A DNA stretch of 33,273 bases from an uncultured Lachnospiraceae bacterium (GTDB taxonomy: Bacteria; Bacillota; Clostridia; Lachnospirales; Lachnospiraceae). Each line of letters opens with the position of its first letter. Within the stretch, counting starts at the first letter, position 1. The stretch is taken from NCBI GenBank assembly GCA_947629545.1, contig CANREE010000025.1:1-33273 (forward strand), read 5' to 3'. A program made the position numbers and the translations under genes. This document shows positions 14,001 through 20,266 of this stretch, in pieces. Below the pieces are notes generated by a model that was not told where the DNA came from, ran no database searches, and saw only the letters and a list, made by a program, of their open reading frames with translations.

Positions 14001-15146
14001 ATGTTAACTCAGAAAGATATCATCCCTTACAGGATCAGTCAGGCCCGTCTGTCACGCGGCCTGTCCATGAATGAACTGGCCGAACTGGTTGATGTATCAA
14101 AACAGGCCATTTCACAATTTGAAACCGGGAAGACCTATCCGCTCGACGGTACCCTGAACAGGATCGCGGCCGCCCTGCACTATTCTCCTGACTTTTTCAG
14201 GAAACCAGTCCATCCCAGTGCTTCCATGACCCGAAGCGTATTCTACCGCAGCAACAAGACGGCCCGGCAGAAGGACCTGAAGGCCGCGGAGGCAAAGATC
14301 GAGCTCCTTCGGGATATTAATGAATTCCTGTCCGAGTACATTGACTTCCCTCCCGTTAATCTTCCGGATGTCGATTACCGCTATAACCCTTCGGATGTGA
14401 TCAGCAGCGAGGAAATCGAATTCTTCGCCTGCACCCTGCGGGACTACTGGAAACTCGGACGCGGCCCGATCAATAATCTGATGAATGTCGTGCAGCGTAA
14501 CGGTATCGTCGTTTCCACGACACATTTCAGTCTTGTCAAGCTGGATGGACTGTCAGAATGGTATAACGATACTCCCTACATTTTCATGAGCCGTGACAAG
14601 GATACCAACTGCCGGGTACGCTTCGGCATTGCCCACGAGCTGGGGCATCTGCTGATGCACGCAGGATCCGTCCCTCCGGACGACATTACAGATGGTACTG
14701 TCCATAAAAAACTGGAAGATGAGGCGAACCGTTTCGCATCCGCCTTCCTTCTCCCCAGAGAGTCCTTCAGCAGGGATGTTCTTAATTCCAGTATCGACCA
14801 TTTTATACAGCTGAAGGCCAAATGGAAGGTATCCATATCAGCCATGATCTTCCGATGTGAAGAACTGGGGATCCTGAGTGAGAACCAGATAAAATACCTT
14901 AAGAACCAGATGACTCAACGCAACGCCTGGCGTCATGAGCCTCTCGATAGCGAAATGCCTGTGGAACGCCCGTTTGCCCATAAGCAGGCCGTCACCCTCC
15001 TGCTCGACAACAACATTATACAGGCGTCTGACTTTGTGAATGCAATCGGCTGTATGCCTGACGAGTTGGAAGAATACTGCTGCCTGCCCAAAGGAATGCT
15101 TTCACCGCATGGCAGTGCCCAGATCGTCCAGCTGCGGCCAAGGTAG
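14001..15146 (+). CDS. XRE-ImmA/IrrE family metallopeptidase regulator
   Basis: A 381-residue protein with an N-terminal HTH domain (about 8-65: LSMNELAELVDVSKQAISQFETG) and a C-terminal ImmA/IrrE (M78) zinc peptidase domain. The zinc site is HELGH (212-216) with the third ligand in DEANRFASAFLLP (about E241). ImmA-type enzymes cleave phage repressors upon DNA damage, as in ICEBs1 of Bacillus subtilis; here the peptidase is fused to its own DNA-binding domain. ATG 14001 follows GGTGG. Its likely targets are one of the CI-like repressors in this element or the unknown partner gene product; that link is inferred. Confidence 0.88.
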   Translation: MLTQKDIIPYRISQARLSRGLSMNELAELVDVSKQAISQFETGKTYPLDGTLNRIAAALHYSPDFFRKPVHPSASMTRSVFYRSNKTARQKDLKAAEAKIELLRDINEFLSEYIDFPPVNLPDVDYRYNPSDVISSEEIEFFACTLRDYWKLGRGPINNLMNVVQRNGIVVSTTHFSLVKLDGLSEWYNDTPYIFMSRDKDTNCRVRFGIAHELGHLLMHAGSVPPDDITDGTVHKKLEDEANRFASAFLLPRESFSRDVLNSSIDHFIQLKAKWKVSISAMIFRCEELGILSENQIKYLKNQMTQRNAWRHEPLDSEMPVERPFAHKQAVTLLLDNNIIQASDFVNAIGCMPDELEEYCCLPKGMLSPHGSAQIVQLRPR

Positions 15147-15174
15147 ACACTTTCTATATTAATTTCAAAGAGCA

Positions 15175-15209
15175 AATCCGCCCGACGTTACCGGCGCCAG
15201 GCGGATTGC
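15175..15209. repeat. Inverted repeat after the XRE-ImmA gene
   Basis: AATCCGCC (15175-15182) pairs with GGCGGATT (15200-15207), with GC flanks also able to pair in part. No T-run follows on the plus strand, so it is only a weak terminator candidate; it may instead be a protein-binding site near the recombinase gene. Confidence 0.5.
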
Positions 15210-15231
15210 ACAGATACTATTGCGGACCAGA

Positions 15232-15273
15232 TGTCCGTATAATACCGCTCCATCTGTATTATACCATCGGACA
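15232..15273. repeat. Large interrupted palindrome upstream of the recombinase
   Basis: Outer arms TGTCC (15232-15236) and GGACA (15269-15273) flank inner arms GTATAATAC (15237-15245) and GTATTATAC (15256-15264). The symmetry is nearly perfect across 42 bases. It could be an operator for control of the recombinase, or a hairpin in its leader. Its location 70-110 bases before the recombinase start supports a regulatory role. Confidence 0.65.
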
Positions 15274-15291
15274 CCTGATCCTGCAAGAGGT

Positions 15292-15320
15292 GTATTTTTT
15301 ATACCCTGAAATCATACTTT
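15292..15320 (+). promoter_or_regulatory. Candidate SigE-type promoter of the recombinase
   Basis: GTATTTT (15292-15298), 14 bases, CATACTTT (15313-15320). This fits the mother-cell SigE pattern (roughly KMATATT, 14 bases, CATACANT) at 5 of 7 and most of the -10 positions. A transcript would start near 15326, at the edge of the AAAAGGGAG ribosome binding site, leaving a very short leader. The match is moderate and might be chance. Confidence 0.35.
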
Positions 15321-15341
15321 TCAGAAAAGGGAGATGGTATT

Positions 15342-16796
15342 ATGGCAGAAACAAACACGTTGGAGATCGGCGCGGCCTACGTCCGCGTCAGCACCGACGA
15401 CCAGACGGAGCTGTCGCCGGACGCGCAGATCCGGCTGATTCTGGAAGCTGCGAAGTCGGACGGCTTCGTGATCCCGAAGGACTACATATTCATCGAGAGC
15501 CGCGGTATCTCCGGCCGGAAGGCGGACAACCGTCCGGCGTTCCAGCGGATGATCGCCACAGCGAAGTCCCAGACTCCGGCGCCGTTCAAGCGGCTCTATC
15601 TGTGGAAGTTCTCCCGTTTCGCCCGCAACCAGGACGAAAGCACCTTCTACAAGAGCATCCTCCGGAAGAAATGCGGCGTGGAGATCAAAAGCGTCTCCGA
15701 ACCCATCGCGGAAGGCATGTTCGGCCGCCTGATCGAGTCCATCATCGAGTGGTTCGACGAATACTATTCCTATAACCTGTCCGGCGAGGTGAAGCGCGGC
15801 ATGCAAGAGAAGGCGCTGCGCAACGGCTACCAGCTTGTCCCGCCCCTGGGATACAACGCCGTCGGGGAAGGAAAGCCGTTCGTGATCGATGACGACAAGT
15901 ACCGGATCGTCGAATACATCTTCCACGCCTATCATGACGGCCTGGACATGACCGCCATCAGCCGGGAATGCAACCGCCGCGGCTGGCTGACCCGGCGCGG
16001 CAATCCGTTTGAGCGCAGGACCGTCCTGCGGATCCTGCAGAACCGTTTCTACGCAGGTACCGTGGAATGGAATGGATACACATTCGACGGCTCCCATGAA
16101 TGCCGGCCATCCGTCACGGAGGTCTTCGACGCCTGTCAGGAGCGTATGTCGCGGGAATACCGGCCGGCACAGCGCCGGGAAGTATCCTCCTGCAGACACT
16201 GGCTCTCCGGCCTGCTGCGCTGCTCCATCTGCGGCGCGTCCCTGTCCATCCACAGGGACAAAAACATCCAGCGCACCCGCGTGTTCCAGTGCTGGAAGTA
16301 CATGAAAGGGTTCCACAGAGGATCCTCCAGCATAACCGAGAAATACGCCGTGTCTGCGGTCATGAATTCCCTGGAGGAGATCATCGGCACTGGTGTGATC
16401 GAATTTGACCACACGGAGAAACGCAGCGACGAAATGCACACGGAAGAACAGATCCTCAAAGACGCCCTGTCGCGTCTGGAGATCAAGGAATCCCGGATCC
16501 GGGACGCCTATGAGAATGGGATCGATACCCTGGAAGAATACAGGGCCAACAAGGAGCGCCTCGCCAATGAACGCGAGAACCTCTTACGGGAATATGACAG
16601 CCTGAAGGAGCGTTACCAGGCCGAGGACGACACCCCTCCGGTGGAGGAGGTCCTCGCCCGGATCAAGAATGTTTACGACCTTATTTGCAACCCGGATGTA
16701 GGGGACGATGTGAAGGGTGTGGCGATCCGCAGTGTCCTGAAGGAAATCATCTGGGACCGGTCCAGGAAGGAATTTACCTTCCATTATTACGCATAG
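15342..16796 (+). CDS. Large serine recombinase (integrase/excisionase)
   Basis: A 484-residue large serine recombinase. The N-terminal catalytic domain has the nucleophile in YVRVSTDDQ (S17, with R15 nearby) and a second active-site stretch LWKFSRFARNQDE. A recombinase domain follows (QLVPPLGYN, then FERRTVLRILQNRFYAGT), then a zinc-ribbon (C294, C297, C317, perhaps H325) and a coiled coil (about 340-420) used in integration/excision control. AAAAGGGAG lies about eight bases before ATG 15342. Its stop is 53 bases from the attachment junction, the normal placement. No separate recombination directionality factor is recognised in the window; one could be among the small early genes. Confidence 0.95.
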   Translation: MAETNTLEIGAAYVRVSTDDQTELSPDAQIRLILEAAKSDGFVIPKDYIFIESRGISGRKADNRPAFQRMIATAKSQTPAPFKRLYLWKFSRFARNQDESTFYKSILRKKCGVEIKSVSEPIAEGMFGRLIESIIEWFDEYYSYNLSGEVKRGMQEKALRNGYQLVPPLGYNAVGEGKPFVIDDDKYRIVEYIFHAYHDGLDMTAISRECNRRGWLTRRGNPFERRTVLRILQNRFYAGTVEWNGYTFDGSHECRPSVTEVFDACQERMSREYRPAQRREVSSCRHWLSGLLRCSICGASLSIHRDKNIQRTRVFQCWKYMKGFHRGSSSITEKYAVSAVMNSLEEIIGTGVIEFDHTEKRSDEMHTEEQILKDALSRLEIKESRIRDAYENGIDTLEEYRANKERLANERENLLREYDSLKERYQAEDDTPPVEEVLARIKNVYDLICNPDVGDDVKGVAIRSVLKEIIWDRSRKEFTFHYYA

Positions 16797-16798
16797 GA

Positions 16799-16846
16799 AG
16801 GCGAGAAAGCGCAGAAATACGTACTTTTCTAATGTCGCCTGTTTTT
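16799..16846 (+). terminator. Terminator of the recombinase gene
   Basis: AGGCGA (16799-16804) pairs with TCGCCT (16835-16840), extended inside by GAAA/TTTC, and is followed by TTTTT (16842-16846). It ends only a few bases before the cotJC junction. Confidence 0.7.
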
Positions 16847-16868
16847 GCACTACGGCCCGCCATACTGG
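16847..16868. other. Right attachment junction of the element in cotJC
   Basis: The cotJC reading frame follows the family pattern through SQYGGP and then meets a stop at 16850-16852, where the usual GEL-type continuation should be. The crossover is therefore within about 16850-16860, in or next to GGCGGGCCG on the minus strand. A small imperfect palindrome, CCATACTGG (16860-16868), lies beside it. The exact core cannot be set without the left end or an empty site. Confidence 0.75.
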
Positions 16869-16948
16869 CTGGCAATAAACTGCGCCAGCTGCGGATTCGG
16901 CGTCGTGATCTTCACCGGGTACTGTAAGCGTTTCTCATATCTCCACAT
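16850..16948 (-). pseudogene. cotJC: cotJC, 5' fragment interrupted by the element
   Basis: CotJC is a spore coat protein of the manganese-catalase family, made in the mother cell. Here only 32 codons remain: MWRYEKRLQYPVKI, then TPNPQLAQFIASQYGGP, which is the CotJC N-terminus. The frame is cut by the prophage end and stops. Full-length CotJC is roughly 190 residues, so the rest should lie at the far end of the element, outside the window. It starts four bases after cotJB, with AAGGAGG upstream, so it was the third gene of the normal cotJABC operon. If the element excises precisely in the mother cell, the gene would be restored. Confidence 0.9.
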
Positions 16949-16951
16949 ATG

Positions 16952-17209
16952 CTAGCGTCCTCCTTCCCAAGGCCACGGTCCCTGAATCCAGTTCCAGCAG
17001 CCGCTGGCCGAATTTACTTTGTCCACCATCAGCGGGCCGCAGGCAGACTGATAGGCGTCCATCGCCTCGCGACGCGCACGCGCCATTGCCTGATAGTAGG
17101 CGAAAGCCTGCCGGTCGCAGGGATGGGTGTCCAGATACAGAAGCACGTCATCCATCGCGAAGCTGGCCTGATCGATTATATTCAAAAGCTGTGGGCAATT
17201 CTCTTTCAT
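16952..17209 (-). CDS. cotJB: Spore coat protein CotJB
   Basis: An 85-residue CotJB protein. Helical N-terminus (LLNIIDQASFAMDDVLLYLDTHP), then FAYYQAMARARREAMDAYQ and the typical ending WNWIQGPWPWEGG. CotJB is a small coat component encoded between cotJA and cotJC and is thought to assemble with them. The start at 17209 overlaps the cotJA stop (ATGA), with GGAGGTG seven bases upstream. The gene is intact although its downstream partner is interrupted. Confidence 0.93.
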   Translation of the reverse strand: MKENCPQLLNIIDQASFAMDDVLLYLDTHPCDRQAFAYYQAMARARREAMDAYQSACGPLMVDKVNSASGCWNWIQGPWPWEGGR

Positions 17210-17409
17210 GCGGCGCACCTCCCCATGACAAACGGAAGGTCCAGCTCCGGGAAAATGGTTCCGCGGTCCAGGGCCTGTTCCATGATGTAAGTCTGGCCCC
17301 ATTGCTGTGGGGGCACGTATCCCATGCCGATCGAGATCTGCATGCTGCCGGGAATGATGTTCGGACAGCTGATCGCGGACGGCGACGGGATTGTTAAGGA
17401 ACTATCCAT
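17206..17409 (-). CDS. cotJA: Spore coat-associated protein CotJA
   Basis: A 67-residue CotJA protein, recognised by MGYVPPQQWGQTYIMEQALD followed by GTIFPELDLPF, the family's hallmark. ATG 17409 is chosen because GAGGAG lies about 10 bases upstream. It is the first gene of the cotJ operon. In Bacillus subtilis the operon is transcribed by SigE in the mother cell, and a SigE-like -10 is visible about 40 bases upstream here. Confidence 0.9.
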   Translation of the reverse strand: MDSSLTIPSPSAISCPNIIPGSMQISIGMGYVPPQQWGQTYIMEQALDRGTIFPELDLPFVMGRCAA

Positions 17410-17447
17410 AAAACGGTTTCTCCTCTCATTCATTGTCTGATAATAGT

Positions 17448-17455
17448 AGTCTATG
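17448..17455 (-). promoter_or_regulatory. SigE-like -10 element of the cotJ operon
   Basis: CATAGACT on the minus strand, about 39 bases ahead of cotJA. The same octamer lies ahead of spoIID (20151-20158). The -35 region (TTCACG area) fits SigE poorly, so the promoter call rests mainly on the -10 and on the known SigE control of cotJ. Confidence 0.45.
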
Positions 17456-17483
17456 TAGGGGCACGCATTTCGTGAATTCCCCC

Positions 17484-17511
17484 AAAAAAGAGGAGACATC
17501 GCTGTCTCCTC
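17484..17511 (-). terminator. Terminator of the CBS-domain gene
   Basis: GAGGAGACA, loop, TGTCTCCTC makes a perfect 9-bp stem (17490-17498 with 17503-17511) followed on the minus strand by TTTTTT. It lies 17 bases after the stop of the CBS gene and upstream of cotJA. Confidence 0.9.
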
Positions 17512-17527
17512 TTCCGCTGTTGTCCTG

Positions 17528-17971
17528 TCAGTTTTCCTCTCCGTTCCCGAAGCCGGCATCCGGCCGCAGCCGCATCAGCTTATCATAGCAGTAGCGGATA
17601 ATATCCCGCCGGCGGATGATGCCGATAAAGCTCTTCTGGTCGTCGACCACCGGCACAAAGTTCTGATTCAGCGCCTTCTCGATCAGATCCTCCATACTCG
17701 CGTCCACATGAACAGGCTGATAATCCATCCGGCGCGGGATCGTACCGACACGGATGTGCTCCGCATTCTTCAGATTCAGATTATACTGATTCTTGATGCC
17801 CCAGAGCATGTCCCCCTCGGTGATCGACCCCACATAACCGCCCTGTCTGTTTAAAACCGGAACTGCGGTAAACTTGCGGTTCTCCATTTTCTCCAGAGCC
17901 TGCCGTACAGTCTCATCATCAAAAATAAAGGCCACTTCGCTCTTCGGTGTCAGAAAAAAAAGAATATTCAT
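17528..17971 (-). CDS. CBS-domain protein (CbpB/YkuL-like)
   Basis: A 147-residue protein made of two CBS domains: MNILFFLTPKSEVAFIFDDE opens the first, with TAVPVLNRQGGYVGSITEGD; the second has FVPVVDDQKSFIGIIRRRDII. Length and start match the YkuL/CbpB group, small stand-alone CBS proteins that bind adenine nucleotides; in some Firmicutes the member CbpB binds c-di-AMP and acts on the stringent response. Which ligand this one binds cannot be read from the sequence. ATG 17971 follows GGGGGT. It has its own terminator, so it is a single-gene unit. Confidence 0.85.
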   Translation of the reverse strand: MNILFFLTPKSEVAFIFDDETVRQALEKMENRKFTAVPVLNRQGGYVGSITEGDMLWGIKNQYNLNLKNAEHIRVGTIPRRMDYQPVHVDASMEDLIEKALNQNFVPVVDDQKSFIGIIRRRDIIRYCYDKLMRLRPDAGFGNGEEN

Positions 17972-18067
17972 TATGTACCCCCAATGCCAGCTTTTCTTAT
18001 GTAATAACCATAGCATATGTCTCTGAATGGGGTGTGAACGATTTCTTATTTTTTTATTAAGGACTGG

Positions 18068-18109
18068 AAAAGGCAGGTTCCCACGGCGCTTCTGCCGCAA
18101 AAACCTGCC
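18068..18109 (-). terminator. Terminator after the spoIIQ-like gene
   Basis: On the minus strand GGCAGGTT (18109-18102) pairs with AACCTGCC (18079-18072), with further GC pairing inside, followed by TTTT. It closes the spoIID-spoIIQ unit. The remaining gap up to the CBS gene holds an AT-rich stretch (18044-18061) but no gene. Confidence 0.75.
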
Positions 18110-18184
18110 TGCTGTCTGTCCCAGGCAAACTGCTTCCGTATCACTGTCAGTGAAAAAGTGCTTGCGACGGCCGGTATCCGATAA

Positions 18185-18988
18185 TCATTCAAAGTAATCC
18201 AACGGATCCAGCGTTTCTTCTCCATGACGCAGTTCAAAATATACATTGCTGCCCTCGATGGAATAATACTTCGTAGGCTCTGCCACATACCCCAGGATCT
18301 GCCCCGCCTCCAGATATTCATTTTCCACAACCGGAATTTCCTTCAGCTGTCCACAGACAGCCACATAGTCATTACCCAGATCGAGTTTTACGAAGTTCCC
18401 GATTTCTTCATTGACGCCAACTTCCAGAACACGGGCATTGGCAGGCGCCGTGACCGGGTCGCTGACTTCGCCCTGAATGATCACGGCCGGGTTACACTGG
18501 TATTGCGCAAGTGTCGGAAAATAAATCGTGGAATCCATGCTGTAATTCAACAGAATGTTCCCGCGGATGGGCCATGACATACGGCTGACGTCGGAAAAAT
18601 CAAGTACCAACGGCGTGGCGGCCTCAATGCCGGTTCCCGCCGGGGCAGCCTTATTCTCTGCAACAGCCTTTGTTTCTTCCACGGACACATAGGCGCGGGT
18701 CTCCCGGCCGGCGTACTCTGTCTGCTGTTCCGACGGAGCGATGAATTCAGACGGAAGTTTCTCCTGCGCGTCAGCAGTTCCGGCCACCTGCGTACCGGAT
18801 ATGCCCTGCGTCTCTTCCGCAATCAGGGAGCCGGAATTTTCCATCCGAATGTACGGATTCTCCTCCCCCGGCAGACGACCTCTCTGGATGGTGACGACGC
18901 CTGCCGCGGCAACGATAGTCAGCAGACCCAGCACCAGCATGACAAGAAACAGCTTGTCTTTGAATAACTGATTGAATTTCGCTTTCAT
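18185..18988 (-). CDS. Degenerate M23 peptidase family protein, SpoIIQ-like
   Basis: A 267-residue protein with one transmembrane segment (about 13-33), a Glu/Ala/Thr-rich spacer, and a C-terminal LytM/M23 fold (about 145-267: WPIRGNILLNYSMD, APANARVLEVGVNEEIGNFVKLDLG, GQILGYVAEPT, VYFELRHGEETLDPLDYF). The zinc ligands of active M23 enzymes (HxxxD and HxH) are not present at the expected places, so it is probably not a peptidase. It lies directly after spoIID, the usual place of SpoIIQ in Lachnospiraceae. SpoIIQ anchors the engulfing membrane through SpoIIIAH. ATG 18988 has GAGGTGAT upstream. Confidence 0.8.
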   Translation of the reverse strand: MKAKFNQLFKDKLFLVMLVLGLLTIVAAAGVVTIQRGRLPGEENPYIRMENSGSLIAEETQGISGTQVAGTADAQEKLPSEFIAPSEQQTEYAGRETRAYVSVEETKAVAENKAAPAGTGIEAATPLVLDFSDVSRMSWPIRGNILLNYSMDSTIYFPTLAQYQCNPAVIIQGEVSDPVTAPANARVLEVGVNEEIGNFVKLDLGNDYVAVCGQLKEIPVVENEYLEAGQILGYVAEPTKYYSIEGSNVYFELRHGEETLDPLDYFE

Positions 18989-19052
18989 TGTTATCACCTC
19001 GATAGTAGTTTTTCCAGAGGTGATCATGTTATTCATACGTTGTAAAATATTT

Positions 19053-20120
19053 TCACTCCGCTTCTTCGACTGTAATACCGTGATAATAATAATGCAAAAT
19101 TTCCTCAGCGCTTTGTCCGTCCAGCGCCAGACGATTAGCGCCGTACTGGCTTAGCCCCAGTCCGTGTCCCTGCCCCTGGCAAACTGCCCGGATACGGCCC
19201 GAATATTCATTCAGTGTAAATGCTGACGATGGAAGCGACAACATTTCCCGCACCTCATCGCCGGTATAACTGTGGCTGCCGATCTGGTATTCGGTCACAT
19301 AACCGGACACGTCGCGTGAAATTAACTGCAGCGTGTCTGCAAGCTGATCGGAATCAGTGCTGAAACCTATACTGTAACCCTTGCTATTCGAATAAGAGGT
19401 TACAAGTGTGGCAAATTCTTCCTCCGTCCATTCATTTACAGTCAGAAAGCTCTCCGCCTCCAGATCTGCGCTGCTGTCAACCGCCTGCAGATATGGGCAG
19501 GCGGAATCGCCTTGCCGCGTTCTCCCCGCGCTGACCGCATGATAAAGCGGTTCGATCAGCTTTCCGTCACAACAGATCACCAGCCGGGCCGTTTTTTCTA
19601 CAGCCTGTCTCGCTTTTTCATAATATTCCGCCAGATGCCTCTCATCCCACAGGGTCTCATTCATTCCATCCTCTGTAAGTCTGTTCCGGTTCCCTTCCGC
19701 CCATTCTTCCGTCCTCCCATAGGAGCCCTCATCCAGTTCCGACGCAGTGATCTCCTTTCTTCCGTCCATCTGCCGGTAAAGCCAGGTACGCGCCACGATC
19801 GCCTGGGCCTTCAGCGCCTCTGGTTCATATTCCATTGGAATCTGCCGCGCCACAACGCCTATCAGATATTCTTCTGCATCCACATATCCGCCTATGGCTG
19901 ACACCCCCGCCAACTGATTGGAAAATGCAGGGTCCTCCGCCTCACTCATGCCGTCAAGATAAATACGCCGCCCGCCAGACGCTGTCTCCTGCGATACGAA
20001 ACCACGCGCCGTTCCGCTCCACGCCAGTGTAACCGTATAAGGCAGCAGAAACGCCGTACACAGAATAGCAATCCAGCGCCAAACAAGACTTCGAAATCTT
20101 CGTTTCAATCCTCCGGACAT
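19053..20120 (-). CDS. spoIID: Stage II sporulation protein D
   Basis: A 355-residue SpoIID/LytB-family protein with an N-terminal transmembrane segment (about 13-33) and the SpoIID domain: YLIGVVARQIPMEYEPEALKAQAIVARTW (positions 85-113, read here in parts), then DSSADLEAE and the closing GQGHGLGLSQYGANRLA. SpoIID cleaves peptidoglycan during engulfment. The usual catalytic glutamate of the GVVAxEMP motif is Gln (Q93) here. ATG 20120 has GGAGG nine bases upstream. A SigE-like promoter lies just in front, in line with mother-cell expression. It forms a unit with the spoIIQ-like gene. Confidence 0.9.
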   Translation of the reverse strand: MSGGLKRRFRSLVWRWIAILCTAFLLPYTVTLAWSGTARGFVSQETASGGRRIYLDGMSEAEDPAFSNQLAGVSAIGGYVDAEEYLIGVVARQIPMEYEPEALKAQAIVARTWLYRQMDGRKEITASELDEGSYGRTEEWAEGNRNRLTEDGMNETLWDERHLAEYYEKARQAVEKTARLVICCDGKLIEPLYHAVSAGRTRQGDSACPYLQAVDSSADLEAESFLTVNEWTEEEFATLVTSYSNSKGYSIGFSTDSDQLADTLQLISRDVSGYVTEYQIGSHSYTGDEVREMLSLPSSAFTLNEYSGRIRAVCQGQGHGLGLSQYGANRLALDGQSAEEILHYYYHGITVEEAE

Positions 20121-20150
20121 CAAAACCCCCCTCCGCAGCCCGTTTGACAC

Positions 20151-20179
20151 AGTCTATGAAGGGGGGTATGTTCTTATGA
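20151..20179 (-). promoter_or_regulatory. SigE-type promoter of spoIID
   Basis: On the minus strand TCATAAG (20179-20173), 14 bases, CATAGACT (20158-20151). The -35 fits 5 of 7 SigE positions, spacing is right, and a transcript would start about 25 bases before the ATG. SigE control of spoIID is established in Bacillus. Confidence 0.6.
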
Positions 20180-20266
20180 ACGCATTTCAATTCATACGTA
20201 TTCTCTTAACTGCCCTGTGCAGGAAGCCGTCGCCACCTACAGATCAGACAGAAATCCCATTCGGTC

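Larger units (their letters stand above)
1..16855. mobile_element. Prophage-like element integrated in cotJC (left end outside window)
   Basis: This stretch holds a large serine recombinase at its right end, CI-like repressors with a divergent promoter switch, a long leftward operon of phage genes and the two terminase subunits. Its right boundary is fixed by the interrupted cotJC reading frame: cotJC codons match the family up to about 16853-16855 and then stop. The left boundary is not in the window. The terminase points to a tailed-phage origin, although capsid and tail genes are not visible here. The large terminase is frameshifted, so the element may no longer be able to package DNA. That it is a single element is inferred from gene content and continuous orientation. 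Confidence 0.9.

Noticed and set aside
15321-16439. 372-codon minus-strand frame opposite the recombinase
   Set aside because: It is antisense to the clear serine recombinase and has no start site or domain.
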